Shown piece after piece: positions 38,277 to 49,641 of a stretch of DNA of 64,000 nt. Within the stretch, counting starts at the first letter, position 1; every line of letters starts with the position of its first letter. Both the position numbers and the translations under genes were made by a program. Source of the DNA: Pelmatolapia mariae (Eukaryota; Chordata; Actinopteri; Cichliformes; Cichlidae); the NCBI RefSeq assembly GCF_036321145.2, contig NC_086242.1, forward strand, positions 6,428,501-6,492,500, in the 5' to 3' direction. The notes below the pieces were generated by a model that saw only the letters and a program-made list of their open reading frames with translations, was not told the origin of the DNA and searched no databases.

Positions 38277-41200
38277 ATGGCAGGGGATCACTACAGCCCC
38301 CCATCCCCACTGGGGGATTCCCTCCTGGGAAGTCCACTTTGTGGAGACCTGATGGAGGATCTTCGTGATATCTCCCAGTCTATAGGAGATGACGCACTGG
38401 GGTTTGATTTTCCAGAGTACCAGAGCACTGGTTCAGGGTCCAACAGCTCTGTCGCACTGGGTGAGTATGAGGGGTAGTTTCATCACCAGTTGAGATTGGT
38501 TTCCAAGAACATCTGCTTCAGAAGATTAAAAAGCTATCTAACACCTTCTGTAGGGCTCTTGTCTACCTTGCTGTTTTGGTCAAGATTTGGAGCCTAATAT
38601 GGCTTTAAATGACAATATTAGAAGCTTATTATTAAATTTGGCTTGACCCAAAGATCCCAATTTTAAAAACATATATTTGCTCACATAAATGCTACCCCAA
38701 CTTCAACCCATCGGTGCCACTGGTGTGCAGAGAGACAGGCAAGAAACTTGGTGGAAAGAATCAGGGGCGTGATCCTTAATCATGCCAAATGTTAAAACTT
38801 TTAACCTCTTGTCTTTTTCTGCTGTAGAGACCTTGACCCCAGCCTCGAGTCCATCATCAGGAGTGTGCGGAGCAGCGGCTGGCCAAGATGAGAGCGGCAG
38901 CACCCTCAACCTCGAGTGCCGGGTGTGCTCTGACAAAGCTTCGGGCTTCCACTACGGGGTGCACGCATGCGAAGGCTGCAAGGTAAGAAACTTGGGACTT
39001 AAACAGGGATCGTGTAGCCAGCTGGAGCACATCGACTGCATCATGCAGGCGTACTTTGGCGCGAGAAAGGCGATTAAAGGAGCGCAAAGATATTAACATA
39101 ATGAAAACACAGTTCAACTCATGGTTCTTTTGAATGGCACAGCTAAAAGTTAAAAAAAAGATGACGTGCATGCCTGAACGCACGCAGCACCAAAACACAT
39201 ACAGAAGCCTGGCAGCGCAGAGGCGCCTGACCTGGAGACCAGTGGAAACTTTCTGAGACACGCAGCCGGGTCATGTGAGGTAGAGGACATGACGGCTAGG
39301 CCTGTCACCTCTGTCCCGGTTGGCACAGAGCCAAACTCAATGACATTAATACACACACGCACATTTATAAACACACAGAGCAGCTACTGACACAGGGGAC
39401 TGCTCTACTTTGCTAAATATTCCCTTTTGGGATTTGATGATTAGTAAAATGTAGTTTTTGCTGCTTTCATTTTTCCTTTATCTATGTTTTTGGATATTCT
39501 TCACAATTTAGGGATTAAAAGTTTATTTTAAAACACCGATACTGAGAATATTGGGTAAGTGAGACCGCTGGCCTCAGTAACCAGCGCGCGTGTTAAAAAC
39601 CATAGAGGACGGTCGCTGCATTGTTTGTGCAGTCACATGAGATCATTGCACCCTCACAGCTGACCGCAGGTTGTTGCTGCTAATCTGAGATTTATTTGCT
39701 ACTTTTGCATGAGTTTTTAAACTCTGACCCTTTCTCCCTGTTGACGTTTCATGCCTTGCTTCTCTTTAATAAAGCTCTTTTGCTTTTCCACGACATTGCC
39801 GCTGATTGGAAATGCGATAAAGATGTCTCTACTTCTGCATTTGCACATAGGTTGGGGGGTTTTCTGATAAAAAACAGTGACGGTTGATCACTGTGCTGGC
39901 TCTAATGCTAAAAAAGTGCATCTGGTGGATAATCTATTGCTGTCTAACTCTGTAGCTGCCCACGGGGGCTCTGTTTTACGACACACGTCTCATTCATCAC
40001 CACAGTCTTGCTGTCAGAGCGGCTGCCAGCGTTGGCACGACACCTATCACCGTGTCACACAGCAGCTGTTCTGAAGCAGGGACGTGATGACCTTGAACTG
40101 TTGGACACTGCATATGTGACGGGGCTGCTTCTAAACTCTCTGACTGCAGTAATCTTGCTTCTGATATGTCACAGTCACAGTTCACGGTTACCATGCTGGA
40201 CGGGCTCTGTGGAGTATTTTCAGCACCTCGCTTCAAAGAGAGGCGCACCGAGAAGCGGGACTGTGAAGGCGCTGTGATGTTGCCCTACCAGGGTTAAAGT
40301 CTGTGGTGATAATGGACCTGAAACATTAGAGCAAAGGAGATATTATTAGAGTCAGGAAACGCCTTTAGTGATAGAAAATTGAAAAAATGAGAGAGACGTT
40401 TGCTCCTAAGCGTTGCACAATCGTTCTCTTTGTTTATGTTGTCAGCCTTGCTGCTCGCCTCCCGGCTAAGATATCGCAGCACAGTACTGGCCTCTGGTTG
40501 TGTCTGTTTTCCCAAACACAAACATGCAGGGACATGTATGGCATAAACACACACATCTGTTTTTCCTCCTCCTGCAGCTCTGTAATGTTATGTAATGCAT
40601 TTCTGATGACTGTAATATGGCCTTCAGTGCTCTCTATTGGCTGATTCCACCCCCACAAAAGAGATTCTTTTGCTTAAAACTGACACAAAAGTGGCATATG
40701 ACACATAATAAAACTAATAAAATTATATAATAGCTGCTATTCAGCATAAATTCAGCCAGGTGTAAGATGATGTCTTTAATGACCATTTGGCCTGTTGGAA
40801 ATTTTACTGATGTAAGTGGAGTATGCATTAGAATATCACGTGCCTTGCCTTATCTGAGGGCTATAACGCCTCCTCCAAAAAGAGATGTTCTTCAAAAAAA
40901 AAGGTCAAATCTACTGCACATCTTTAGAGATCCTTTCCTTTAAGAACAGGTGTAATTTCCCCCAAATGCAGTCCACAGATATTAACATTGATCTTGCCAG
41001 AGCTTAAAAGGTGCACATTTAATGCAAAAATGCATAAAATATGCAAACTGTTAACTGTTTTGTTCATGACTCTGAGCAGGGTGCTAATGCAAAGGCACTG
41101 GGTCCCATTCTCTAATATGTGCGTATTAATATACTTTGCACATGCAATACTATGCAAGTCTTGAGCCATATTTCTTTAAATCTTTCTTGGAAAGTGGGAA

Positions 41201-43760
41201 ACAGGGTGCTGCAGTTTAATGAAACGTGTGCAAGCATACATGGAAATAGAGTATATAAGACAAAAACCGAGTTTGTACAATTTTAACAAGCTTGAAAGTC
41301 AATATTTGTTATGACCACCTTTCTTTTTCACCACAGCCTGTACTCTCTTAGACAAGCTTACTTGTCATTTCTTTAAGTGGTGTTCATGGGTAGTTCTCGA
41401 GGCTTCAACAGCCAGCCTTTCACTGTTAGTTTTGAAGTTTGTATGGTGTGAGGTGGTGCAAAATGTGTTTGCAGAGTACAAATGAACTCTGGTAAGAAAA
41501 TATAGATATATGTTAGTTTTGTGCATTTTTTGCTTATGCAGTGTGGTTGAACGACGACCACTGAGAAAGCTAAGTGATAACGTCTTTTTGTTCTGTCTGT
41601 CAAATCAGGGTTTCTTTAGGAGGACCATCAGGCTGAAGCTGGAGTATGATAAGTGTGAGCGGAACTGCAAAATCCAAAAGAAGAACCGAAACAAGTGCCA
41701 GTACTGCAGATTCCACAAGTGCCTCTCTGTGGGCATGTCCCACAACGGTAATGGAAAAAGTTGAAAGTTTGCAAAATATCAGCCAGTGTAGTCACAGTTA
41801 CAGGATTAGAGTAAACAGTAAAACATATAATCTGAGAACAAGCTCAAACAACCAGTGATAAACTTAAAGGTCAGGCTAAGTTTGCAAGCATTAGCTACCG
41901 TAAGCTAGCTATTATAAGCTAACCAAAAGGGTAAAATTGTGATTCTACCTGTCCGACATCTGTTGATATGGAAAAACTGGTATCATGCATCTTTTCCCCA
42001 TATGTGGAACTAAGGTTGCATGTATGTAACAAATTAGTCTGATCAAAGCACTGCTGAAACACCGCAGTGAAAGAACTTGAGGGTGATTAGCCTGATGCAC
42101 TGTGAACTGCCCATAAGAGTCTGAACATCCTCAGTCTCAACAGCTCTTTAAAACATCAGCAGGTTGTCGTTCCTCGGTAATTTAGCTCCACTTCAGTCAG
42201 TATGCTTTTGCTGTGACATCTGGCCCGTCGTCTGCAGTGACTGCTGGAGGGTCACTGAGTTTGTTGTGATGACCTCCCACTAGCAGCATCAGAAACATGA
42301 GAGGAAGATGGCATGCCTCAGAAGAATACAAATAGAACAGGATGTACCAGATCTGTTGTACGTGATTTTCTTTCTTTCTTTCTTTTTTAGGGTACTAGTG
42401 CATATTTGAATCCTTGAATATTTGCTGAGGCAGCATAAGCCTTATGGCTCCATATGTCAATTTATTGTGCAATGTGAGCGAGGAAAAAAAAAAGAAAGTG
42501 GCAATTTCTAATGACCAGTGTTTTATGTACCAGCCATCCGGTTTGGTCGTATGCCCCAGGCAGAAAAACTGAAGCTCAAGGAGGAAAGCAAGATGGTTGA
42601 GAAAGAGGTGGAAAGTCCCTTAATGTCTGACCACAAGTTTCTGGTCAGGCAGATCCATGATGCCTACATGAAGAACTTCAACATGAACAAGGCAAAAGCA
42701 CGGCTCATACTCACTGGAAAAACTAGCAAGCCGGTAAAGTGGAAAATAAAGTTTGAGAATATTCTCTGCTCTATATCTCTGCCCTCTGCCTCACCGACAG
42801 ATTCTGTATTTCCCAGCAGCCTCTCATCATCCACGACATGGAGACGTTCCAGCTGGCGGAGAGAACATTAGCGGTCCATATGATAAACAGCGACTATCCG
42901 GAGTCTGACAGCGTCCTCGGACAAGTGAGTCCGGCTGTGTCGTGCGGGGAGCTTCGGCAGAGGGAGGCCGAAGCCAGGCTCTTCCACTGCTGCCAGAGCA
43001 CCTCAGTGGAGACTGTCACAGAGCTAACGGAGTTTGCCAAGGCTATGCCGGGTTTCCAGAGTCTGGATTTGAATGATCAGGTGGGTTTCAGGTTGCCTTC
43101 TATGGTGAGAAGTGGAAGGAAGAGCAGATGAGTGTTCTCATGCTGTTGCTTTTCTATTTACCTTTTAGGTGACTCTCTTGAAGTACGGTGTTTACGAAGC
43201 CCTCTTCACCCTCTTGGCCTCCTGCATGAACAAGGACGGCCTCCTGGTGGCCCGTGGTGGAGGCTTTATCACCCGTGAGTTCCTCAAGAGTCTCCGCCGA
43301 CCATTCAGTGACATGATGGAGCCCAAATTCCAGTTTGCCACACGCTTCAACTCTCTGGAGCTGGACGACAGCGACCTAGCTCTTTTTGTGGCTGCTATTA
43401 TCTGCTGTGGAGGTAAAAGGCCAATAATAGGTGGTAGAATAATAATTTAAAAGAGAAAAAGACATATTTGAATTTTCCTTCTTCATTATGTTGTCCTCCC
43501 CCACCGCTCCCAAAGATCGTCCAGGCCTGGTAGACGTACCTCTAGTAGAGCAGTTGCAGGAAAGCATTGTTCAGGCGCTGCGGCTCCACCTGCTGGCCAA
43601 CCACCCAGATGACACCTTCCTTTTCCCCAGGCTGCTGCAGAAGTTGGCTGACCTCCGGGAGCTGGTCACTGAGCATGCTCAGCTGGTGCAAGAAATCAAG
43701 ACGACAGAGGATACTTCCCTGCACCCGCTGCTGCAAGAAATATACAGGGACATGTACTGA
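38277..43760 (+). CDS. ppara: Peroxisome proliferator-activated receptor alpha
   Basis: PPAR alpha is a fatty-acid-activated nuclear receptor that pairs with RXR on DR1 sites and switches on lipid oxidation genes. Coding exons: 38277-38460, 38828-38982, 41609-41747, 42534-42733, 42817 or 42820-43080, 43169-43412 and 43516-43760. All have GT-AG introns and join in frame to about 475 residues (human 468). The start has a strong context (ACCATGG). Visible parts are an acidic N-terminus with DISQSIGDD; two zinc fingers with P-box CEGCKG and the short PPAR D-box CERNC; hinge IRFGRMPQAEK; and a ligand domain with STSVETVTELTEFAKAMPGF, TLLKYGVYEA, FITREFLKSLRRPF, VTEHAQLVQ and helix 12 ending LLQEIYRDMY. 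Ser280, Tyr314, His440 and Tyr464 equivalents are kept. The 139- and 200-base exons match the mammalian sizes. Oddities are an insertion before the REAEARLFHCC segment, an extra intron (43081-43168) and a CAGCAG tandem acceptor. Teleosts have two copies (pparaa, pparab), and which one this is stays unresolved. Confidence 0.97.
41240..41410. mobile_element. Tc1-like transposon fragment in a ppara intron
   Basis: The words AAAGTCAATATTTG, TATGACCACCTTTCTTTTTCA, CAGCCTGTACTCTCTTAGACAAGCTT and TTCTTTAAGTGGTGTTCATGGGTAGTTCTC match from memory the end region of an abundant teleost Tc1/mariner-type element. Only this end piece remains, ending abruptly near 41406. It is 5' truncated or internally deleted and non-functional. 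Confidence 0.5.
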
Positions 43761-44856
43761 GTATATGAACTGAGAAATGCATATGAATGTACAGGAAGGA
43801 ACAGCAATGCAGCTTCTGAGGCTGCTGCACAAACCGGAGCAAAACAAAAATCTTTTTTTAAGGAGGGGGGAGGCAGCTTTTGTTGGGAAAGTGACTGCTT
43901 CCACTTCATTAAGAGGACACACAGTGGAAAGGGAGCGTTTTTTAAACCATAGATGTGCAGAGGTATCATTAAAGGGTTAATTTCGTTGATCAGCAGCACC
44001 AGAATGTAATGGAGCTGAGTGCCTTGGATGCCAGCTTTTACACATGTGAAGAAAAGTGAATCTGAAGCAGGCTGTGCATATTAGCATATTGTGCAAAGAA
44101 AGTTATGTACACATATCAAAAAAATACCTGGGTATGACTGCTGACCTCATGCGTGCGTACACTGAGGATAACTATACCTGTGAACATAACAGATTAGGGC
44201 CCTCTGGATGTGATTTATGTCATTTTCTTGTTCTGTTACTGCGTACTTGTGGCACGTTTGCTTTGACTACCTTGACAACTCGCAGAGAACTGATCAAGTG
44301 TCATCGTTACTTGCTGCATGAGTTCAGGTTTCTCCTGTTTTGGGCACAGCTTCTGCCTCCAACACATAACAGATAATTAGCCTTACTTCTCCCGCAGGCA
44401 ATAAGCTGTTATTTGATGTGTCATTTTTTATTAATCCTCTGCCCTGCTGTTAAAAGCCAACACAGTGTGATAGCTCACTTTTTTTTCTTTTAATTCAGAT
44501 TTTCAGTGTTACAGAATACATGTTTATGTACAAATCCTGCCATTATGTAAAACTAAATCTCAAGGAGAAAAAAGTGCTAACAGCCAGTACTTTATATTTC
44601 CAATACAAACAAAATAATCTGTTAATTAGCTTGTGTTGTGTTTTGGAAATATAACAAGACTGCCTTAACCTCGGTGTAAGGGACGTGTCTATTTGCAGGC
44701 CTCAAAAGGAGGAGCTGATCACCTTATTTTTCTGTACTTGGACTCTGAACCGCGATGTAGCATTGCGAAGTTGTTGTAGGTCATAATGAAACATTTTATC
44801 TTTTATATATGTCTAAACATGCTGTTAATGTTAAACGTGTTGTAGTCTGAAATAAA
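43761..44856 (+). other. ppara: ppara 3' untranslated region and polyadenylation signal
   Basis: It follows the TGA at 43758-43760 and runs to an AATAAA at 44851-44856, the first clear canonical signal on this strand after the stop. No other gene intervenes. The length, about 1.1 kb, is ordinary for a nuclear-receptor message. The exact cleavage site is unknown. Confidence 0.55.
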
Positions 44857-45015
44857 CGAATCTATTTAACATCACTTTCTAAATGAAGCCATCAGGTCTT
44901 CAGAACATACACCAAACTCTTTATGGTGGAAGCTTGTTTCTGTGACTTATTTCATTTTTTTTCTTCATTGTTGGTAAATCAAATTCTGAGGTATTATCTA
45001 TAAATTTTGACTTTT

Positions 45016-45262
45016 AATTCAATTCAATTTTATTTATACAGTGCCAAATCACAACAACAGTCGCCTCGAGGTGCTTTATATTGTAAGGTAGACCCTACAA
45101 TAATACATACAGAGAAAAACCCAACAATCATATGAACAAGTACTTTGGCAACAGTGGGAAGGAAAAACTCCCTTTTAACAGGAAGAAACCTCCAGCACCA
45201 CCAGGCCCGGGGGGTGGGCAGCCCGGTTGGGGTGAGGAGAGGAAGACAGGATAAAAGACGTG
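45016..45262. repeat. Interspersed retroelement-like repeat, copy 1
   Basis: It begins AATTCAATTCAATTTTATTT, then ACAGTGCCAAATCACAACAA, CAGTCGCCTCGAGGTGC, GGAAGGAAAAACTCCCTTTT and AACAGGAAGAAACCTCCAGC. These are words of an abundant fish repeat that I recognise as a retroelement 3' tail of uncertain class. A second, more decayed copy is at about 54671-54930 in this window. It lies between ppara and cdpf1 and does not touch an exon. Confidence 0.7.
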
Positions 45263-45699
45263 CTTAAAAAATATATACTTACTCAGAAGTTTAAGTCAAC
45301 AAGTCAGAAATCTGAGATATTAACTTGATATTTTGACTTAGCTCTTCCTGCCATTTTTCCCCTTTCAGTGGTAAAAACAAGCTTTCACATTTCATTTGTC
45401 TGAATTAAATTATTATTTCATTGGCTAGAAATAAAAATAAAAAAAATACATAAATAAAATAAAAACTTTTACCTACTGGACTTACATTGACTGTAGGAAA
45501 AGTACTTTTTGCTATTCATGCTATCAATTAGTCATTCAAATATTATTTTTTAAATTAAACTGCTTAACAGTACAGTATTCAAAGTCACATATTTTACAGC
45601 TCTCTCTATGTCATTTTTAAAATACAAGTGACGCTGTTATAATCGTTGTAACCACATAATAATCGCTTTACAACGCCATCATATTGTAATACATTTGGT

Positions 45700-45798
45700 T
45701 GTCTTACCGCTCCAGTCCAGTGGGTGGCGGTAAAGCTTCACGAAACAACACTGACGGACTGGAAGAGAAAACCAGGAACTGACTTTCTGCTGTGAGCG
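45700..45798 (+). promoter_or_regulatory. cdpf1: Probable cdpf1 promoter and 5' leader
   Basis: A short GC-richer stretch (CCGCTCCAGTCCAGTGGGTGG) directly precedes the cdpf1 start codon. No TATA box is evident. The start site is not defined. The call is positional. Confidence 0.3.
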
Positions 45799-46809
45799 AT
45801 GGAGGAAAAGGCTGCTAGTGATAACCCTCAAAAAACATTTACGTGCCAGTTGTGCAGTTTAACTAGCCCCTTTACTTACTACGGACAGAAACCGCCTAAC
45901 ACCAGAGCTATCGTGTAAGTGAAAATGAAGCAAAAAACAAACAAACAAAAAAAACAACCCGTGCCATTTTTTAGAGCTCTGGTGTTAGCAAGGCTAACGC
46001 TAATGTTGTTAGCCGCTATGTAACTAACTGCATGCTACGTTGGACACGGAGAGAAATAAAGTGCCCAGCAGTGACTAGACTGCACTTGGAGCAGAATAAG
46101 GCTTGAACTATGTACATGTGCCCTTCATGAATTAAAGATGGGCCAGAGTTAAGCATGTGTGTTGTTGTCTGTCGTTCGTCAGGCTGCTTGAGGAGTGTTT
46201 TATCACCAAGGACCCCTTCAGTCCGGACAGGGAGAAGTTTCTAGTTTTGGGGTCCATTTGCAGCCTTTGTGGCACTTGTGTCTGTGTTGGCTCGGTAAGA
46301 TGTCTCATCATATCGTCAGAATATTTTCCTATCATTTAATCTCACCCATATTAAACCGTGTTGCTAAGCTGCAGACAAACTCAACCAGGAGGACTGTCCT
46401 CAGCTGTGGGCCGAATGTCCTTTTTGGATTTTAAACCCTGTGCTTTTGTCATAATTTTAGATGCATGTCTGTGGTTTTGATATTTTGCTCAGATGACTCT
46501 GCGATCATGTGGCTCAAATGCTGATTGGGCTTCATGGTTCTAAACCTCTTGCAATCAATATTCAGCCTTTCAAGTGGATGGTGAAAATAAGTAAAGTCCA
46601 AAGGGTAGTGGGTGCTTATGCAAACATGGAGAGCCAAATGCTGAACTTTTGTCATTTCTGTTTTCTTCTCACTTTGTTAGGACTGCAGCCTTTTCTACAC
46701 CAAGAGGTTCTGCGTGCCGTGTGTGAACAAGCACTTGGACCAGTTTCCCCATCAAATTCAGGTCGAGCTGGCTAAGAAGAAGCAGAGTGCAAAGGCTGGA
46801 GTGTCATGA
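45799..46809 (+). CDS. cdpf1: Cysteine-rich DPF motif domain-containing protein 1
   Basis: This is a small conserved eukaryotic protein of unknown biochemical role. Three exons, 45799-45914, 46183-46294 and 46681-46809, join in frame to 118 residues (human about 123). GTAAGT and GTAAGA donors and TCAG and TTAG acceptors bound the introns. The start ATGG has a purine at -3. The protein shows CQLCSL near residue 16, the strongly conserved GQKPPNT, then LLEE, the KDPF motif that gives the family its name, FLVLGSICSLCG, CVCVG, and CSLFYTKRFCVPCVNKH. The paired CxxC motifs suggest metal binding, which is inference. It lies directly downstream of ppara on the same strand, as in human. No frameshift or missing motif was seen. 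Confidence 0.96.
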
Positions 46810-47274
46810 GATCGGGAAAGGAGTCCACAACACGTGTGTGTAAAGGTGACCGCGCTGGACCAACCAGGAAAACAGTGGTTTACACTGTGAATCAGACTGA
46901 TCGACTTTCCTGCTGGATGTTATTTATTTATCTTAAAAGAGATTTATAAGGCTGACATCTTATTAGGTTGATGGGCCTTCCCAGCCGGTTGCTTGTGGAG
47001 GCCAGTTCGGCAACTATTCTGGGAAACAATGTGAACTATATACACGTGCGACTCCACAAACAAGTATAGCTACCGTGTAACTGTTTGTTTTAGTGGCAGA
47101 ATGTGGCACAGTTGCATCATCCCCCATTAGTTACATTTAGCTGTTGCGTTAAACATTTACTCCCATTTTATTTTATTTTATTTTTTTACTTGAAGCATAC
47201 ACAGGATTGAATCCGCATCTCTGCTTCCATCTGCACAAACTTGAGCAGTGTCTGTGAAGCACCATTAAAATAAA
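46810..47274 (+). other. cdpf1: cdpf1 3' untranslated region and polyadenylation signal
   Basis: It runs from the TGA at 46807-46809 to AATAAA at 47269-47274. There is no open frame of note. It gives a 3' UTR of about 0.47 kb. Confidence 0.6.
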
Positions 47275-48369
47275 AACATCCCCTTTTGCATTGGCTGTCT
47301 GACTTTTTCACTTATTATTCCAGTTTACCTGTCCTGAGTCCAGCGTTCACTTCAAGGATCGTTCCCTACAGCACCACGCACCGTTTACAGCAGCATAAAC
47401 ACATTATGGATTAAACAGCGATAACATCGATATAACGCACACGCTCGCTGTGTTTATCCCTACATGTTCAGAGGCTTCTCGAGGGCTAATTGAAGCAGCA
47501 TGGCCTTGCAGGCAGGCCCCGGAGGGTTTTTTTCTTTTACTGGCATATGCTTGCAGAGGAATGCAGATGACACTGAGCTTAAGTTTCCCTTTGATTATTA
47601 CAGGGTTCCTACAAAGCCCACAGAATGCCAATAAAGTTGATGATCACTAGTTAAATAATGACTTATTTTTAACAAATACAAAATGAGAACTGTTAAGGGG
47701 GAAATTGCTGTGAAACTGAAAGTGATTTTTTTTTAAAGCGGTTTCTATTTTCTGTTTAAATTCTGAGCACGCACACGAGCAATTACAGCCAGTGAAGCAC
47801 ACAAACCAGCCCTGTGGCACCAGTGGCGAAGTCTGACAGCGATAGGCATCGAGCCAACGATGACGAAGCCCTTCGCTGATGTCACTGGAGGGTGAGTGGG
47901 TGCCTCTTTTCTTTTTTTTCGCCCCCCTTTTTCTTGCACTTTTCTCGCATTGCAGCCCCCAGGTGTCCTTCAGTGACCTTGGAGCTGTAACCGAACAGAG
48001 CTACAGTGATCGCATTAAGCGTGTCCAATCTGCTTACGTGACGCCAAATCAAATCATGCAGCGGTATCTGTCAGCACTCGCACAATCGTTTGGTGACCGA
48101 TTGCCGCCGCGGTCCAGTACTCGGAGCGCGCTCTCTGCCCGGTAATCCCTGTGTCAGGTGTTAACACGTGAGGTCCCCAGTGAGGTCTGATCTTCACCCC
48201 GCTGCGCGCTCTCTCTCTTTTATTTTTAGCGATCGTGCTAATGAGAGAGATAAAACAACACCTTAAATTTGTAACTACACCCTTCCTTCCCTGTCTCCTG
48301 ACTCCCGTGTGTAACGAAACGCAGTAATTAGGCCATATTCATGTGCACAGTTATTCCAGCTCAGCTCTG
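47275..48369. other. Intergenic stretch, nothing recognised
   Basis: An 88-codon frame at 47879-48145 has no recognisable domain and is interrupted by a T/C-rich low-complexity part. CG dinucleotides increase toward 48000-48200, possibly the distal promoter of the next gene. Confidence 0.5.
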
Positions 48370-48775
48370 TGTAAGTTTCTGGGCGGTTCTTGGTTCAGAC
48401 CAATGAATCGCCTTCTCTGTTTAAATAGTCCTTGATGTCAACTTTTCTTCTACACTCGGAGCTGCCTCTAACGCCATGTTGGCTCTTATGACTTGATGTG
48501 TTTTCATCTGCCTTACTACGGAGTTGACAGGAGTGGCTGTGTTAAATCCCCCTCCTCTTCCTCCACACACCCACCCAGCCAGCCTCCCGTGCGCCTTCGG
48601 AGACGCTTTTCCCCCCCCACCTCTGTATTTTTTTTTATATATTTTTTTTTTTGGATGATACGCGCGGAGCATGCATGCATCATTCCCGTGACTGTCCGTT
48701 TGAAAGGAATACTATTTCGGAAGCAGCGATTTGAAGCACGCGTGTGTTGTTTTTCGTCGTCGTATGTGCAACAAA
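48370..48775 (+). promoter_or_regulatory. Probable promoter and 5' leader of the Kip gene
   Basis: It contains GGGCGG (about 48381), a CCAAT box (48400-48404) and a TTTAAATA element at about 48420-48427. A long C/T-rich leader and CG-rich sequence follow up to the start codon. CCAAT and GC boxes control the mammalian p27 gene, which fits. The start site is inferred. Confidence 0.35.
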
Positions 48776-49641
48776 ATGTCAGATGTTCGCCTTTCTAACG
48801 CGAGCCCGGTGGAGAGGGTGGATGCTCGGCAGCAGGAAAACGTCAGACCTTCGGTTCGCAGAAATCTTTTCGGTAGACCGGACCCAGAGGAGATCCGCAG
48901 GGATGCGGAGAATTCGGAGCGAGAGGAGGTGCAGCGTTTCAGGGAGACTTACGATTTCGATCTGGTGGAAGGCAGGCCGCTCGCTCCGCGCAGTTACGAC
49001 TGGGTGCAAGACGACGACGCACCGGAATTTTATAGCAGGCAGCCTCACAGCAGACCGAGAGGCTCTCCCGGAGACAGCAACCGGCTGGATAACGACGGCG
49101 GTGACAGGCCGTCGGGTCTCCAACCAGGCAAAAACGGTTCGAGGAAAAGGAGTGCAAAAGATGCAGGTGAGAGCTGTCATCTTTTTAGTTTTGATTGGTT
49201 TTATTTGGGCGTCTCGGAGGTGCAGCAGTTGTGTGTGTGTGTGTGGTTCAACCACAGGCTGCCATCGGTCGATGACCGTCTTATTTTGAGTTGTTACTGA
49301 AGGTGAAACTGTGCGGGACGTTCTCTGAGAACCAAAAACACGCCATATTACTGATGCACATCGTTTCCTTCTCGGGCAGCTGATCGCCTGCGCACAAATG
49401 CGTCTGGTGGCTTTTAAAAATGTACTCCACGCGACAACATCCTGATAACTTTTTCTGCGTCTGCTTCCCCCCCGCCCCCCTCCACTTCACTACAGACTCT
49501 TGCTCCACCGAGTGTATGACTAAAAGGTCGCGTAGTAGGGATGGCGACGACGACGACAACGATGACAAGTCGGACGGTGCAGGAAGTCAGACGATAAGAG
49601 CCGCGGAGGAGAGACCCGGCGGGCAAACAGCGCCAGGTTAG
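48776..49641 (+). CDS. cdkn1b-like: p27-type (Kip family) cyclin-dependent kinase inhibitor
   Basis: Kip proteins bind cyclin-CDK complexes in the nucleus and block entry into S phase. Exons 48776-49166 (GTGAGA donor) and 49496-49641 (CACTACAG acceptor) give 178 residues. The chosen ATG yields MSDVRLSNASPVERVDARQ, aligning with the p27 start. An in-frame ATG four codons upstream (48764) has a poorer context. The inhibitor domain shows RRNLFG (the cyclin-binding RxLF), a helix linker, YDFDLVEGRPL, YDWVQ and PEFYSR, whose Phe-Tyr enters the CDK ATP site in p27. The C-terminal half has basic clusters (GSRKRSAKD, TKRSRSRD), an acidic DGDDDDND run and a terminal GGQTAPG. The p27 QTPKK degron is thus altered: the Thr is followed by Ala. 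CAG/GTTAGG at the stop could splice to CCCACAG/AGCAGAG (49810), replacing the last residue with nine others. It is closer to p27 than to p57 or p21. It may be the teleost paralogue sometimes called cdkn1d. Confidence 0.88.

Noticed and set aside
42929..42964. GTGAGT...CAG as a 36-base intron in ppara
   Set aside because: Far shorter than functional vertebrate introns, and reading through keeps the frame; kept as coding, reported only as a curiosity.
47879..48145. 88-codon frame before the Kip gene
   Set aside because: Low-complexity Phe/Leu part, no recognisable domain, no support from splice sites.
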